Shown one piece after another: positions 22,554 through 31,211 of a DNA stretch of 44,010 nucleotides. Every line of letters begins with the position of its first letter. Within the stretch, counting starts at the first letter, position 1. The notes under the pieces are model-generated. The model worked only from the letters and a program-made list of their open reading frames with translations. It did no database searches and had not been told where the DNA came from. Origin of the DNA: Porphyromonas sp. (GTDB taxonomy: Bacteria; Bacteroidota; Bacteroidia; Bacteroidales; Porphyromonadaceae). The stretch spans positions 1 to 44,010 of the forward strand of contig JAUNLH010000008.1 in NCBI GenBank assembly GCA_030532365.1. The letters are read 5' to 3'. The translations under genes and the position numbers were made by a program.

Positions 22554-23996
22554 ATGTTCAGAAAGGACAAGAGAGCTGGGAATAACCCGAGAAGAGCAAG
22601 AGAAGCACGTGATCCGGCACGGTCGCAAGCGCTCTCCATGCAGCGACTGGAGAGCGCCCCTATAGGGTCGTTGCTGCGCTACTACGCTATTCCGTCGATC
22701 ATAGGACAGATCGTCAACTCGCTATACAACGTGGTCGATAGGATCTTTATCGGTCATTTTGTGGGCAGTCTTGCGATCTCAGGTCTCGCCATCACCTTTC
22801 CGATCCTCATCTTACTTCAAGCCTTCGGCATGCTGGTGGGTGCAGGTGCGTCGTCGCGTATTTCCATCTTGCTCGGACAGAAAAACAGGGACGAGGCCGA
22901 AAATATGCTAGGCAATGCACTGATGATCAGCCTCATTGCGAGCTCATCGATCATTATCATCACCTACCTCTTTATGGATCCGATGCTGCGGGCTTTCGGG
23001 GCATCGGACGCGATCATTGGCTACGCCAGAGATTATCTTAAGATCGTGATCCCAGGCAATATCTTTGCCAACCTCACCTTTTCGTACAACGCTGTGATGC
23101 GAGCTACGGGACACCCCAAAAAGGCGATGGTGACCATGATGATCGGAGCTGTGCTCAATATCATCCTCGACCCCATCTTTATCATCGTCTTTGATATGGG
23201 CATTGCCGGCGTGGCATGGGCTACGGTGATCAGTATGTTTATAGGGATGATCTGGGTGCTCTCCCACTTCTTCAGCAAGAGCTCTATCATCAACATACGT
23301 CCTAAGTACTTCCCGCTCAAGTCTAAGTACGTCATCGCCATCCTCTCGATCGGTATATCCCCATTCTTGGTGCAGTTGGCTGCCGGTCTGATCAGTGTGA
23401 TTCGAAACCAGGCGCTATCGACCTACGGAGGAGACCTTGCTGTGGGTGCGTATGGGATCATCAATAGCCTTGCCGCCTTTGTGATGATGATGGTGGCTGG
23501 ACTAGCCTTCGGTATGCAACCCATCATCGGATACAACTACGGTGCAGGTAACTTCGGCCGCGTCACGCAGACCCTTCGCAAGACCCTCACATACAACCTC
23601 ATCACTGGTGCCAGTGGTACACTGATAGCCCTGACAATTCCACACATACTGGTGGGGTTATTTACCTCCGATCCGGAGCTGATAGCTATTACAGTACCAG
23701 CACTTCGGATAGAGATGGCAGCGATGTGGTCTGTCGGGTTCCTGCTGACGGTGGCGCAGTTCTTCCAGAGCATCGGCATGGCATGGCGCTCTATCCTACT
23801 CAGCCTTTCGCGTCAGGTGATCTTCATCATCCCATTGCTCCTGATCCTACCACCCATCTTCGGGCTCAATGGTGTATGGGTCGCAGCACCGGTCTCAGAC
23901 TTTATCTCCGGCATCCTTGCTTCAATCATGCTCCTAACCTTCATACGCAAGATGCGGGGTAAAGGCGCAAACATCCAAGCACCGCCACAGGTATGA
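22554..23996 (+). CDS. MATE family multidrug/cation efflux transporter
   Basis: A 480-residue, 12-helix exporter that expels drugs or other organic cations using a Na+ or H+ gradient. Family landmarks include IGSLLRYYAIPSIIGQIVNSLYNVVDRIFIGH near 36-67 (described to mark the first helix), the first-half A-G-A-S-S-R-I-S segment near 100 and QPIIGYNYGAGN near 322-333. The first 28 residues are highly basic and unlike a normal MATE start. ATG 22638 (codon 29) may be the true start, but 22554 is kept because it sits right after the regulator gene. The stop overlaps the metallophosphoesterase start by 4 bases. Confidence 0.9.
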   Translation: MFRKDKRAGNNPRRAREARDPARSQALSMQRLESAPIGSLLRYYAIPSIIGQIVNSLYNVVDRIFIGHFVGSLAISGLAITFPILILLQAFGMLVGAGASSRISILLGQKNRDEAENMLGNALMISLIASSSIIIITYLFMDPMLRAFGASDAIIGYARDYLKIVIPGNIFANLTFSYNAVMRATGHPKKAMVTMMIGAVLNIILDPIFIIVFDMGIAGVAWATVISMFIGMIWVLSHFFSKSSIINIRPKYFPLKSKYVIAILSIGISPFLVQLAAGLISVIRNQALSTYGGDLAVGAYGIINSLAAFVMMMVAGLAFGMQPIIGYNYGAGNFGRVTQTLRKTLTYNLITGASGTLIALTIPHILVGLFTSDPELIAITVPALRIEMAAMWSVGFLLTVAQFFQSIGMAWRSILLSLSRQVIFIIPLLLILPPIFGLNGVWVAAPVSDFISGILASIMLLTFIRKMRGKGANIQAPPQV

Positions 23997-25135
23997 ATGG
24001 CTTCCGGCTATCACTCATTGGGCACCTCGTGATACATCTACTGCTCCTCTGGATGGTCTGGAAGAGCACCCCAAAGAAGTCTCCGTGGCGGAGGGGCGTA
24101 CTCATCGCTGTAATCTTCGAGATGCTACTCCTCAGTGGCTTCTATGCAGCACGCTGGCATCTATCGAGGGAGGTGCTCACGACCGTTCTACGCCTCTTCA
24201 ATAGCTACTACGTAGCAATGCTGGTCTACTGCACACTTGTGCTGATCTTCTTTGGAGTCATTGCTCTACTGAAGAGGAGCCCGCAACTCCGGACAAAGGA
24301 GCAACGTACTCGTACACGCGCCTACTCTATGCTCGCAATGATACCAGTGACTCTACTGCTGGGCTTATGGGGCTACCACAATACCTTTTCGCCCGTCGTA
24401 AAGCACTACACGGTGCAGACACCAGGCAGAGAAAGCGAGGAGCTAAAGCTCGTGCTCGTGACAGACATACATATCGGCGAGATCATAGGAGAGAAGAGCG
24501 TAGCACGCCTGGTAGAGCTAGTCAAAGCTGAAGAGCCTGACTATGTGCTCGTAGGCGGCGACATCCTAGACTACCTGCTCGAATATGGCAAAGACCCGGA
24601 GATCATCAGGATGATGGATCAGTTGCACCCCAACCCTCAGCAGAAGGTAGTATACATCCTCGGTAATCACGAGTATTACCACCAACTGAAGGAGAAAGAG
24701 GCGTGGTTACGTCAGCGGGGAATCCTCCTCAAGGACTCGGTGATGCCTCTCACCGATCAAGTGTGGCTGATCGGTAGAGATGAGTACCACAACAAAGAGC
24801 GACTGCCTCTCAATGAACTTGTAGCTCAGCTACCAGAGGGTGCAGTCAAACTATTATTGGACCACCAGCCGGTAGATCCCCAAGAGGTACGAGACAACAA
24901 GATCAACCTCTCCATGCACGGGCATACACACAGGGGGCAGTTCATCCCCTTTAAGTGGCTGGTAGAGCTTTACTTCGAGCGGGCATACGGTCACTACCAA
25001 AAGAATGACTTCACCCACCATATCATCAGCTCCGGCTATGGGGTCTCCACCGCTCCACTCCGCCTGGGCAGCCGCTCCGAGATCGTGGTGATAGACCTCA
25101 AGGTCACACCCACACCCGATCTACTCCAGAAATAA
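23993..25135 (+). CDS. Membrane-anchored metallophosphoesterase
   Basis: A 380-residue calcineurin-like phosphoesterase. The first 130 residues hold about four hydrophobic helices. The rest is the catalytic domain, with VTDIHIG (Asp158, His160), GGDILD near 190, GNHEYY near 226 and HGHTHRGQ near 310, so all metal ligands are present. The domain layout resembles YkuE/YaeI-type proteins, some of which act on UDP-diacylglucosamine or other lipid phosphates; the substrate here is unknown. It is coupled to the MATE gene by a 4-base overlap. Its end overlaps the convergent DnaQ-like gene by 15 bases. Confidence 0.88.
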   Translation: MNGFRLSLIGHLVIHLLLLWMVWKSTPKKSPWRRGVLIAVIFEMLLLSGFYAARWHLSREVLTTVLRLFNSYYVAMLVYCTLVLIFFGVIALLKRSPQLRTKEQRTRTRAYSMLAMIPVTLLLGLWGYHNTFSPVVKHYTVQTPGRESEELKLVLVTDIHIGEIIGEKSVARLVELVKAEEPDYVLVGGDILDYLLEYGKDPEIIRMMDQLHPNPQQKVVYILGNHEYYHQLKEKEAWLRQRGILLKDSVMPLTDQVWLIGRDEYHNKERLPLNELVAQLPEGAVKLLLDHQPVDPQEVRDNKINLSMHGHTHRGQFIPFKWLVELYFERAYGHYQKNDFTHHIISSGYGVSTAPLRLGSRSEIVVIDLKVTPTPDLLQK

Positions 25136-25885
25136 CTCAGCTGGCAAGTCGCCCTTATCCCCCGCTCGACTCGGATATTCTTTCAACAACACAAAGAGAC
25201 AAAGCCGAGTGAGACAGACATTTCTCCAAGACTTCATATCCACTCTTGTCAGCTCGCTCCAAGGGATACCAGTCAAGTCGTGTGCCAGCGTCACAAGACC
25301 AAGGTAAGGGGCACCGCTCTCCGTGGTCAGAGAGAGATACTTCATCGTGCAGATACAAGGATGACTAAGGATAGGCTCCTCCAGCTCAGGGCGGAGTCGC
25401 CTCACGGTACCCAGCAGGATCGCCAAGTCGAAGCTAGCATTATGGAAGACCCAGTAGGGCACATCTGCCACGCTGCTCCAAAGCTCATCGAGCATCTCCA
25501 GCTCATCCACTCCAAATTGGTCTATCCGCTCTTGTGTGATTCCGTGCACTCTCCTCGCTTCGAGCGAGCCCAAAGTAGGCTGTCGCACGAGCTGAAGTCC
25601 CCTTCTGATCTCCAGCATCTGCTCATCGACCACCAGCCACGACGCCTCTAGTATGCGGTCCTCATCCCCCTCGACCACGGAGAGCCCTGTGGTCTGAAAG
25701 TCAATAAAGGCATAGCAGGCTTTGGTGGGCGTGGAGCTCCGCTCTAGCTTATAGGGCTCAATGCCATACGAAGGAGCTACCTCCTCTTCATACCCAACCG
25801 AATCGTCAGCACCATAGTATTGCTCACGCAGCACCTTCCATACAACGAAGAGTACTACGAGAGCAACTATGATCAAAAAGAACAT
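25121..25885 (-). CDS. Membrane-anchored DnaQ-fold protein, probably inactive
   Basis: A 254-residue protein with one N-terminal membrane helix (1-18), an acidic linker, then a DnaQ/exonuclease-like domain (about 55-235). The first exonuclease motif reads IDFQTTG (Asp62, Gln64), where active enzymes have D-x-E; the codon is CAG. The second motif HNASFD (Asp153) is intact. The third motif, H-x-A-x-x-D in proofreading subunits, is not found near the end. Two of the metal-binding positions thus seem lost, so it may bind rather than cut nucleic acid. It follows proS by 14 bases and is probably the last gene of the topA-tsaB-proS run. Confidence 0.75.
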   Translation of the reverse strand: MFFLIIVALVVLFVVWKVLREQYYGADDSVGYEEEVAPSYGIEPYKLERSSTPTKACYAFIDFQTTGLSVVEGDEDRILEASWLVVDEQMLEIRRGLQLVRQPTLGSLEARRVHGITQERIDQFGVDELEMLDELWSSVADVPYWVFHNASFDLAILLGTVRRLRPELEEPILSHPCICTMKYLSLTTESGAPYLGLVTLAHDLTGIPWSELTRVDMKSWRNVCLTRLCLFVLLKEYPSRAGDKGDLPAELFLE

Positions 25886-25899
25886 TGCTCGTAGAGCCC

Positions 25900-27381
25900 T
25901 TAGTAGGCTCTTGCAAATAATACTCTACGTGCCGATGGCTTGCCACTATATACACAGACACCCGGTGTCGTATCTCCGTCAAGCGGGATACAGCGGATCG
26001 TCGCCTTGGTCTCCTCCTTGATTGCGGCCTCGGTCTCGGGAGTGCCATCCCAGTGAGCGTAGACAAAGCCACCCTCATCTAGCTTCTCCTTAAACTCCTC
26101 GTAGCTATCCACCACATAAGTGTGAGTGGTCCTATAGTCCAGTGCCTTCTGATAGATATTCTTCTGAATATCCTCTAGCAGCTCTGCCACGTACTCAGCG
26201 ATCCCCTCAAAGTCACGGGTCTCCTTCTCTAAAGTATCACGGCGCATCACTTCGATGGTGCCATTCTCTAGGTCACGCCCACCCATTGCTAGTCGCACAG
26301 GCACACCCTTCAGCTCATACTCTGCAAACTTCCAACCCGGCTTCTTATTATCAGCGTTGTCAAACTTAACAGAGATGCCCTTAGCCCTCAGGTCGCTGAT
26401 AAGTGGCTCAAGGCGCTCTGAGATCTGAGCCAACTGCTCCTCTGAGCGATAGATTGGTACGATCACCACCTGTATGGGTGCCAAGTGCGGAGGCAGTACC
26501 AAGCCATTATCATCCGAGTGGGTCATGATCAAAGCACCCATCAAACGGGTAGAGACACCCCAAGAGGTAGCCCACACCAGCTCTTGCTCGCCCTGCTGGT
26601 TGGTAAAGGTAACGTCAAACGCTTTGGCAAAGTTCTGACCCAGGAAATGCGAAGTACCACTCTGCAACGCCCTACCATCTTGCATCAAAGCCTCGATGGT
26701 ATAAGTCTCAACTGCACCGGCAAATCGCTCTGTCTCGGTCTTATATCCTATCACCACAGGCATCGCCATATACTCCTGAGCAAAGGTCGCGTAGACATTG
26801 ATCATCCGCTCTGTCTCCTCCAGAGCCTCCTCCTTGGTTGCATGGGCGGTATGCCCCTCTTGCCACAAAAACTCAGCTGTACGCAAGAAGAGCCTCGTCC
26901 TCATCTCCCAGCGCACCACATTTGCCCACTGATTGCACAGGAGCGGCAGGTCGCGCCACGATTGTATCCAGCCCTTATAAGTATTCCAAATAATGGTCTC
27001 AGAGGTCGGGCGTACGATCAGCTCCTCCTCCAGCCTAGCCTCCGGATCCACCACCACGCCAGTGCCGTCCGGATTATTCTTAAGACGGTAGTGCGTGACC
27101 ACGGCACACTCCTTGGCAAAGCCCTCCACGTGGTCTGCCTCTCGACTGAGGAAAGACTTGGGGATGAATAGAGGGAAGTAAGCATTGTAGTGCCCGGTCT
27201 CCTTAAACATCCTATCGAGCGTCTGCTGCATCTTCTCCCAGATCGCATAGCCGTAGGGCTTGATCACCATGCAGCCACGCACCGCTGAGTTTTCAGCCAG
27301 ATCAGCCTTGATCACCAGATCATTGTACCAGCGTGAGTAGTCCTCACTTCTCGGAGTGAGCTCCTTTATTTCTTTAGCCAT
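25900..27381 (-). CDS. proS: Prolyl-tRNA synthetase (short, eukaryote/archaea-like type)
   Basis: Charges tRNA-Pro with proline. The 493-residue class II enzyme lacks the editing insertion of E. coli-type ProRS and ends with the C-terminal extension of the archaeal/eukaryotic-like form (ending VLFARAY). Landmarks are [17 protein letters not shown] near 35, the RPTSETIIW segment near 123-131, [17 protein letters not shown] near 163-179 and the anticodon-binding domain from about 300. Cysteines near the C-terminus (RCIPLDGD and GVCVYSG) resemble a relic zinc site. tsaB lies 63 bases upstream and the DnaQ-like gene 14 bases downstream. Confidence 0.95.
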   Translation of the reverse strand: MAKEIKELTPRSEDYSRWYNDLVIKADLAENSAVRGCMVIKPYGYAIWEKMQQTLDRMFKETGHYNAYFPLFIPKSFLSREADHVEGFAKECAVVTHYRLKNNPDGTGVVVDPEARLEEELIVRPTSETIIWNTYKGWIQSWRDLPLLCNQWANVVRWEMRTRLFLRTAEFLWQEGHTAHATKEEALEETERMINVYATFAQEYMAMPVVIGYKTETERFAGAVETYTIEALMQDGRALQSGTSHFLGQNFAKAFDVTFTNQQGEQELVWATSWGVSTRLMGALIMTHSDDNGLVLPPHLAPIQVVIVPIYRSEEQLAQISERLEPLISDLRAKGISVKFDNADNKKPGWKFAEYELKGVPVRLAMGGRDLENGTIEVMRRDTLEKETRDFEGIAEYVAELLEDIQKNIYQKALDYRTTHTYVVDSYEEFKEKLDEGGFVYAHWDGTPETEAAIKEETKATIRCIPLDGDTTPGVCVYSGKPSARRVLFARAY

Positions 27382-27444
27382 AATATCTTACAACTTTGTA
27401 TTCCTTTTACTTTGACTGACACAAACTTACCACTTTTGCTCCAG

Positions 27445-28182
27445 TTAGCGACGAAGCAGAGAGCGGAGCACCTTATTTTGACTCTTCTTGGCTTGGTACT
27501 CTTTCAGGTAAAATGGCTCCCAGTAGGCGACATCATTGGTCTTGCCCTCCTCCAGCAGCCCCACCGCCCTCCTTGCCATCGCGCTGGCTTTTGGCTCTAT
27601 GCCCTTGACCAGCGTAGCCGAGGGCAACAGCTCTGAGAAGAGCTCCTCAGCCTTCTCAGCACCTGAGCCGAAGTAGTAGAGTGGTCGACTCCCCACCTCC
27701 CCCTGGAGTGACTTCTGAGTCATCTCCTCAGTAAGGATCAGAGCCTCGATGTCAGTTATCGGCTCACTCTTGGCATCATAGAGCGCTGAGTAGACCTCCA
27801 TCCTACGCGCATCTATCATCGGCATCAAGAGCGCCTCGGGCTCCACTTCGTTAGAGGTCAAAAAAGTGTAGACCATCACTTCGGGTGTGGATATAGAGAC
27901 CATCGGCACATCTAGGGCAAAGCAGAGCCCCTTGGCATACGAAGCTCCTATACGCAGACCGGTATAGCTCCCCGGCCCCTCCGCCACACCCACGGCGACC
28001 AATCGACCACCCTCGGGCATCTCCGTCAGCATCTGCTCCACGAGCGGCGCCAGCTGGTCGGCATGCTTCTGTGCTGCCTTATAGAGTCGCTCTGCCACTA
28101 TCGTCTCCCCATCGGCAGAGCAAAGCGCTACCGAAGATACGTCTGTGGAGGTATCTAGCAATAATATAAAATCACGCTCCAT
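27445..28182 (-). CDS. tsaB: tRNA threonylcarbamoyladenosine biosynthesis protein TsaB
   Basis: Partner of TsaD and TsaE in making the t6A modification at position 37 of ANN-decoding tRNAs. The 245-residue protein has the ASKHA-fold start LLLDTSTDVSSVAL and the GPGSYTGLRIG segment near 72-82 that marks TsaB. It lacks the TsaD metal-binding histidines, as expected. The gene begins 2 bases after the topA stop, so the two are translationally linked. Confidence 0.93.
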   Translation of the reverse strand: MERDFILLLDTSTDVSSVALCSADGETIVAERLYKAAQKHADQLAPLVEQMLTEMPEGGRLVAVGVAEGPGSYTGLRIGASYAKGLCFALDVPMVSISTPEVMVYTFLTSNEVEPEALLMPMIDARRMEVYSALYDAKSEPITDIEALILTEEMTQKSLQGEVGSRPLYYFGSGAEKAEELFSELLPSATLVKGIEPKASAMARRAVGLLEEGKTNDVAYWEPFYLKEYQAKKSQNKVLRSLLRR

Positions 28183-28184
28183 CG

Positions 28185-30530
28185 TTATTTCTTTTTACTC
28201 CGTGTCGTACGGCGCCCTCTCTTCTTCGGTCCTCCCGCAGCATCCACCTCAGCAACGATCTTACGGGCTTCCTCCTCGGTCAGAGCCTCTGCTTCCGTAC
28301 CCTTCGGTATTTTATAGTTCTGTTTCTTGTAGGAGATATAAGGTCCATAGCGACCATTAAGTACCTGCAGCTCCTCATCGCCCTCACCGTAGGTGGCGAT
28401 ATGCTTTTTACGCTCCGCCTCGAGTTTTTTCTCAATTAGAGGCTCCGCCTCCTCTAGTGTGATATCGTAGGGCGAAAGGTCGGCCGGAATGCTTGCAAAG
28501 AGCTTACCAAACCTCACATAGGGCCCAAATCGACCGATATTTGCCTCCACCTCCTCGCCCTTGTAGCTACCCAGCTGGCGGGGCAAGGTAAAGAGGACCA
28601 ACGCCTCCTCTAGTGTGATACGCTCCAGGGAGAGGTCCTTCGGGATCGAGGCAAAGCGCGGCTTAGGCCCATCCTTCACCACCTCACCCATCTGCACCAT
28701 AGGGCCGTAGCGACCTATCTTAGCAAAGACGGGCACCCCACTCTTGGGATCTTCACCGAGCAGACGCTCCCCCACCTTGTGCTCTGTGCGCTCGGCGAGT
28801 ACCGCCTCCACATTGTCATGGAAGTGGTCGTAGAAGACATCCAGCACCTTCGTCCACGCCTTCTTTCCCTCCGCGATCTCGTCAAACTCCTCCTCCACCT
28901 CAGCGGTAAAGTTATAATCCAAGACTTTGGGGAAGTTCTCCACCAAAAAGTCCGTAACCACAAGACCAGTATCAGTTGGGAAGAGCTTATTTCTATCAGC
29001 GCCATAGGTTTCCTTTCGCGTCCTAGCAGTCAGTCGACCCCCCTTTAGCTTCAGCTCGCGATAGTCACGCTTCTCCCCCTCGATCGAGCGCTTTTCTACA
29101 TACTCACGATTTTGGATCGTCTGTATCGTAGGGGCATAGGTACTTGGGCGACCGATCCCCAGCTCCTCCATTCGCTTCACTAGCGAAGCCTCAGTATAGC
29201 GCGATGGGCGCTGAGAGAAGCGCTCTGTCGCAACCACTTGTTGCACCTCAGGCTGGTCTCCCTTAGCCATAGCCGGTAGGAGCGACTCCGTAACGTCCTT
29301 AGAGGGCTCGTCATCCGTAGTCTCAAGGTAGACCTTCAGGAAACCATCAAACTTCACCACCTCGCCCTTTGCTTCAAAGAGTGTAGAGGTCTTATCATTT
29401 TCTATCTTCACCGTCGTCCGCTCTATCTTAGCGTCCGCCATCTGCGATGCCATGGTACGCTTACGTATCAGGTCATAGAGCGCACGCTCCTGACGGTTGG
29501 AGCCCGCCGTCTCCTGCTCGATATGGGTGGGTCGGATCGCCTCGTGCGCCTCCTGAGCACCCTTCGACTTCGTCTGATACTGGCGAGCTTTGACATAGTT
29601 CTTACCATACGTCGTCTCGATCTGGCTACACGTAGCAGCCACTGCGACATCAGAGAGATGAAGTGAGTCGGTACGCATATAGGTGATGTGCCCCGCCTCA
29701 TAAAGTCCCTGTGCAAGCCGCATCGTCAGCCCTACTGGATAGCCCAACTTTCGAGAAGCCTCCTGCTGCAATGTAGAGGTGGTAAATGGTGCCACAGGAC
29801 GGCGTACCCCTGGCTTCACCTCGATATCAGCGACCTTGTACGAAGCTCCCTTCAACCCCTCCAATACCTCCCGCACCTCATCCTCCGACTCCAGGCGGCT
29901 ACTCATCTCAGCCACAAAGGGCTCCTCTTTCTGGGTCAGGAAGTCAGCCCTCACCCTAAAGTTGCTCGCTGGCTCAAACTCCTGAATCTCCCGCTCACGA
30001 TCCACAATCATCCGCACAGCCACCGACTGCACACGACCAGCGGAGAGTCCCGGACGCACCTTGCGCCACAAGACAGGAGAGAGCTCAAAGCCCACCACTC
30101 GATCCAAGACACGCCGAGCCTGCTGTGCGTCGACCATCTGCATATCGATACTACGGGGCGCCTCAAGAGCAGAGGTCACAGCCTTAGAGGTAATCTCGTG
30201 AAAGACAATTCGATTTTTCTCATCAACATCAAGCCCCAGCACCTCTGCCAAGTGCCACGCAATCGCCTCACCCTCGCGGTCTTCATCCGAGGCGAGCCAC
30301 ACCTTCTTGGCCTTTGTCGCTGCACTCTTCAGCTCCGCGACCACCCGCTCCTTATCCTCCGACACCACGTATTGTGGTGCGAAGCTATTTTCAAGATCCA
30401 CACCCATTCCTTTCGTCTGTAGATCCCGGATGTGCCCATAGCTCGAGAGGACTTTGTACTCCTTTCCGAGGAAGCGGCTTATGGTTCTGGACTTAGCAGG
30501 TGACTCGACTATCAGCAGATCGTATGCCAT
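28185..30530 (-). CDS. topA: DNA topoisomerase I
   Basis: Type IA enzyme that relaxes negative supercoils. The 781-residue protein starts with the Toprim domain (YDLLIVESPAKSRTI, then SDEDREGEAIAWH at 81-93 with the metal-binding acidic residues). The active-site tyrosine is Tyr284 in the ITYMRTDS segment. The C-terminal third lacks four-cysteine zinc fingers. Instead it carries about four copies of a repeat with NGRYGPY/IGRYGPMV-like cores (about 590-740), then a lysine/arginine-rich tail (RGRRTTRSKKK). Transcribed from the consensus promoter at 30579-30610. Confidence 0.96.
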   Translation of the reverse strand: MAYDLLIVESPAKSRTISRFLGKEYKVLSSYGHIRDLQTKGMGVDLENSFAPQYVVSEDKERVVAELKSAATKAKKVWLASDEDREGEAIAWHLAEVLGLDVDEKNRIVFHEITSKAVTSALEAPRSIDMQMVDAQQARRVLDRVVGFELSPVLWRKVRPGLSAGRVQSVAVRMIVDREREIQEFEPASNFRVRADFLTQKEEPFVAEMSSRLESEDEVREVLEGLKGASYKVADIEVKPGVRRPVAPFTTSTLQQEASRKLGYPVGLTMRLAQGLYEAGHITYMRTDSLHLSDVAVAATCSQIETTYGKNYVKARQYQTKSKGAQEAHEAIRPTHIEQETAGSNRQERALYDLIRKRTMASQMADAKIERTTVKIENDKTSTLFEAKGEVVKFDGFLKVYLETTDDEPSKDVTESLLPAMAKGDQPEVQQVVATERFSQRPSRYTEASLVKRMEELGIGRPSTYAPTIQTIQNREYVEKRSIEGEKRDYRELKLKGGRLTARTRKETYGADRNKLFPTDTGLVVTDFLVENFPKVLDYNFTAEVEEEFDEIAEGKKAWTKVLDVFYDHFHDNVEAVLAERTEHKVGERLLGEDPKSGVPVFAKIGRYGPMVQMGEVVKDGPKPRFASIPKDLSLERITLEEALVLFTLPRQLGSYKGEEVEANIGRFGPYVRFGKLFASIPADLSPYDITLEEAEPLIEKKLEAERKKHIATYGEGDEELQVLNGRYGPYISYKKQNYKIPKGTEAEALTEEEARKIVAEVDAAGGPKKRGRRTTRSKKK

Positions 30531-30578
30531 GTTTTAATCCTTTATAAATATGATGATTAGCAGGTATTCTTGCGGTTG

Positions 30579-30610
30579 CAAAAGTAAACATAATAAAATG
30601 TCTAACCAAA
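30579..30610 (-). promoter_or_regulatory. Bacteroidetes-type promoter for topA
   Basis: Minus-strand TTTG (30610-30607), a 20-base spacer and TACTTTTG (30586-30579) form a good consensus promoter. Its transcript would start near 30572, about 42 bases before the topA ATG. Confidence 0.7.
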
Positions 30611-30717
30611 AAACAGCCACTACCCATTGTGCTAACCAAGGTTATTAAATACTGTCTCCACCTTCTGGCGTTGGACAGTGCAAATATACCACACAAAAAA
30701 GGGGGCTATCCTATTTC

Positions 30718-30777
30718 ATACGTTTTCATGCACTTTGATACGCTTTGATACACTTTAATGCACTTTGATCCCATTTT
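30718..30777 (+). repeat. Six-unit 10-bp tandem repeat
   Basis: Six successive 10-base units follow the pattern ATRCRCTTTG: ATACGTTTTC, ATGCACTTTG, ATACGCTTTG, ATACACTTTA, ATGCACTTTG and ATCCCATTTT. They sit between topA and tRNA-Lys, upstream of repeat copy D. The 10-base period matches one helical turn, so the units would face one side of the DNA. Confidence 0.75.
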
Positions 30778-30789
30778 GACCCGACCACT

Positions 30790-30895
30790 GACCAAGCTCC
30801 GAACCTACAAAAATCTACATCCGAACTCACGATCATCTAAGTTGGATAAAAGATGCGCTCCACTTCCCAACATAAAAAATCTAACTTTCTGATCT
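30790..30895 (+). repeat. Dispersed palindrome repeat, copy D (degenerate)
   Basis: CTCCGAACCTAC, ATCCGAACTC, TCTAAGTTGGAT and CACTTCCCAACAT occur in the order and roughly the 22-23 bp spacing of the other copies, but most palindromes are broken. A GATGCGCTCC segment corresponds to GATGCACCTA of copy B. It ends just before the tRNA-Lys promoter. It lies in the 442-base gap between topA and tRNA-Lys. Confidence 0.5.
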
Positions 30896-30901
30896 AAAAT
30901 A

Positions 30902-30932
30902 TTTGCAAGAACGAAAAATTATAGTACCTTTG
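30902..30932 (+). promoter_or_regulatory. Bacteroidetes-type promoter for tRNA-Lys
   Basis: TTTG at 30902-30905, exactly 19 bases, then TACCTTTG at 30925-30932 is a full consensus match. tRNA-Lys begins 41 bases downstream. Confidence 0.75.
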
Positions 30933-30972
30933 CAACCGCAAGGAAGACATTGCTCGCATGACAAAAGAAATT

Positions 30973-31048
30973 GACTTCGTAGCTCAGCTGGCAGAGCAAC
31001 TGACTCTTAATCAGTGGGTCGAGGGTTCGAATCCCTCCGAGGTCACCA
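30973..31048 (+). tRNA. tRNA-Lys (anticodon CTT)
   Basis: The acceptor GACTTCG pairs with CGAGGTC, then discriminator A and an encoded CCA (31046-31048). The anticodon stem ACTGA/TCAGT carries the loop CTCTTAA (anticodon CTT), and the T arm GAGGG/CCCTC carries TTCGAAT. Unlike the other two tRNA genes in the window, CCA is present in the DNA. Promoter at 30902-30932, terminator at 31051-31090. Confidence 0.96.
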
Positions 31049-31050
31049 CC

Positions 31051-31090
31051 AAAGCCCGCTAAAAGCCGCAAAGCTCTTAGCGGGCTTTTT
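31051..31090 (+). terminator. Rho-independent terminator of tRNA-Lys
   Basis: AAAGCCCGCTAA (31051-31062) pairs with TTAGCGGGCTTT (31077-31088), followed by TTCTTTG. It begins 2 bases after the tRNA CCA end. Confidence 0.85.
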
Positions 31091-31154
31091 CTTTGTATCT
31101 AGTGGTGAGAGGCAGTTTTGGAGTTCTGCGTTAAAGGCCTCGATATCTTATAGT

Positions 31155-31182
31155 TTGGGGTGTCGCAGCTGCGACACCCCAA
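31155..31182. repeat. Perfect 28-base palindrome downstream of catalase
   Basis: Fourteen bases (TTGGGGTGTCGCAG) are followed directly by their exact reverse complement, with no loop, centred on AG/CT at 31168-31169. It lies 30 bases after the catalase stop. There is no T-run on the minus side, so it is not a standard terminator. A second perfect palindrome, CTATAATCGATTATAG (31202-31217), overlaps the catalase stop codon. Confidence 0.8.
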
Positions 31183-31211
31183 CTCTCTCTAAACACAGAG
31201 TCTATAATCGA

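Noticed and set aside
26485..27171. 228-codon frame antisense to proS
   Set aside because: It lies fully within the conserved synthetase and has unnatural His/Leu/Arg-rich composition.
29688..30422. 244-codon frame antisense to topA
   Set aside because: It overlaps the conserved catalytic core of topA and has no protein features.
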